Assembly (NCBI GenBank): GCA_030594665.1
Contig: JAUVET010000086.1
Location: 1 to 6,451 of the forward strand
Length of the DNA: 6,451 nucleotides
Reading direction: 5' to 3'
Source of the DNA: Methanosarcinaceae archaeon
GTDB lineage: Archaea; Halobacteriota; Methanosarcinia; Methanosarcinales; Methanosarcinaceae
Below the pieces are notes generated by a model. It was given only the letters and a program-made list of their open reading frames with translations. It searched no databases and was not told the DNA's origin. Both the position numbers and the translations under genes were made by a program. Within the stretch, counting starts at the first letter, position 1, and every line of letters starts with the position of its first letter. Of this stretch, positions 6,201 through 6,451 are shown in pieces.

Positions 6201-6451
6201 GTGAAATTGACAACTGAAGATTATATCCGCATACTTGAGACGTGTGAGATCAAAGGTCATGACGAGGCAATCCTCAGGATACTTCGTTACGTCGAGCTTG
6301 GATACCCTGTAATGCTGTACGGTCCTCCCGGAAACGGTAAGACCACGATCGCTGAGCACATACTGTCATACATAGGCGGAGAAGATGAGTCAAGTTTCCT
6401 GAAGATCGAAGCCACAGAAGGCATGAGCGAATATCAGGTCATAGGAGGTTT
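6201..6451 (+). CDS. MoxR-type AAA ATPase, N-terminal part only (cut by the window edge)
   Basis: Hand translation gives 83 complete codons running off the right edge. GYPVMLYGPPGNGKTTIAEH (residues 34-53) contains a full Walker A motif, GPPGNGKT (41-48). EATEGMSEYQVIGG (70-83) corresponds to the pre-sensor region typical of MoxR-like AAA+ ATPases, where an acidic/threonine stretch leads into IGG. Walker B, the sensors and the arginine finger would lie beyond the window. MoxR proteins are chaperone-like ATPases, usually encoded with VWA or DUF58 partners and membrane proteins. The start is GTG 6201, with GTGAT 5 nt upstream; TTG 6207 is a less likely alternative. It is translationally linked to the membrane protein before it. 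Other AAA subfamilies such as GvpN-like cannot be excluded from 83 residues. Confidence 0.85.
   Translation, partial: MKLTTEDYIRILETCEIKGHDEAILRILRYVELGYPVMLYGPPGNGKTTIAEHILSYIGGEDESSFLKIEATEGMSEYQVIGG

Overview
The window looks like chromosomal DNA from a methanogenic euryarchaeon, most likely of the Methanosarcinales. It carries an archaeal TATA-binding protein of 183 residues, an AglJ-like dolichyl-phosphate glycosyltransferase, secreted COG1361/S-layer-type proteins, AT-rich TATA-box intergenic regions and GGTGA-type ribosome binding sites. No rRNA, tRNA, CRISPR array, insertion sequence or integrase is visible, and base composition looks even throughout. The genus cannot be fixed from the sequence alone.

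Layout. Six genes lie on the minus strand across about 1-4885, followed by a divergent pair on the plus strand from 5097 to the window end. Reading the minus strand 5' to 3' from the divergent promoter region: tbp (4334-4885), with a short GC-richer hairpin and T-run just after its stop; an aglJ-like glycosyltransferase (3273-4190) with an unusual structured leader; a small unrecognised protein (2842-3159) and a class I SAM methyltransferase (2094-2804), probably one operon; then two tandem paralogous secreted Ig-like proteins (851-1915 and 778 to beyond the left edge). On the plus strand an unrecognised eight-helix membrane protein (5097-6191) is followed after 9 nt by the start of a MoxR-type AAA ATPase (6201 to beyond the right edge).

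How it fits together. The glycosyltransferase probably starts the lipid-linked glycan used for N-glycosylation of envelope proteins. The two secreted paralogues carry N-X-S/T sequons and are plausible substrates, although neighbourhood is the only link. The membrane protein/MoxR pair probably forms a membrane-associated chaperone module whose other members would lie to the right. The most distinctive non-coding feature is the aglJ leader. It can fold into two mutually exclusive hairpins, one of which covers the ribosome binding site. Five of the eight genes appear to start with TTG or GTG, so start choices here rest on ribosome binding sites and reading-frame limits. No gap between genes exceeds about 210 bases.
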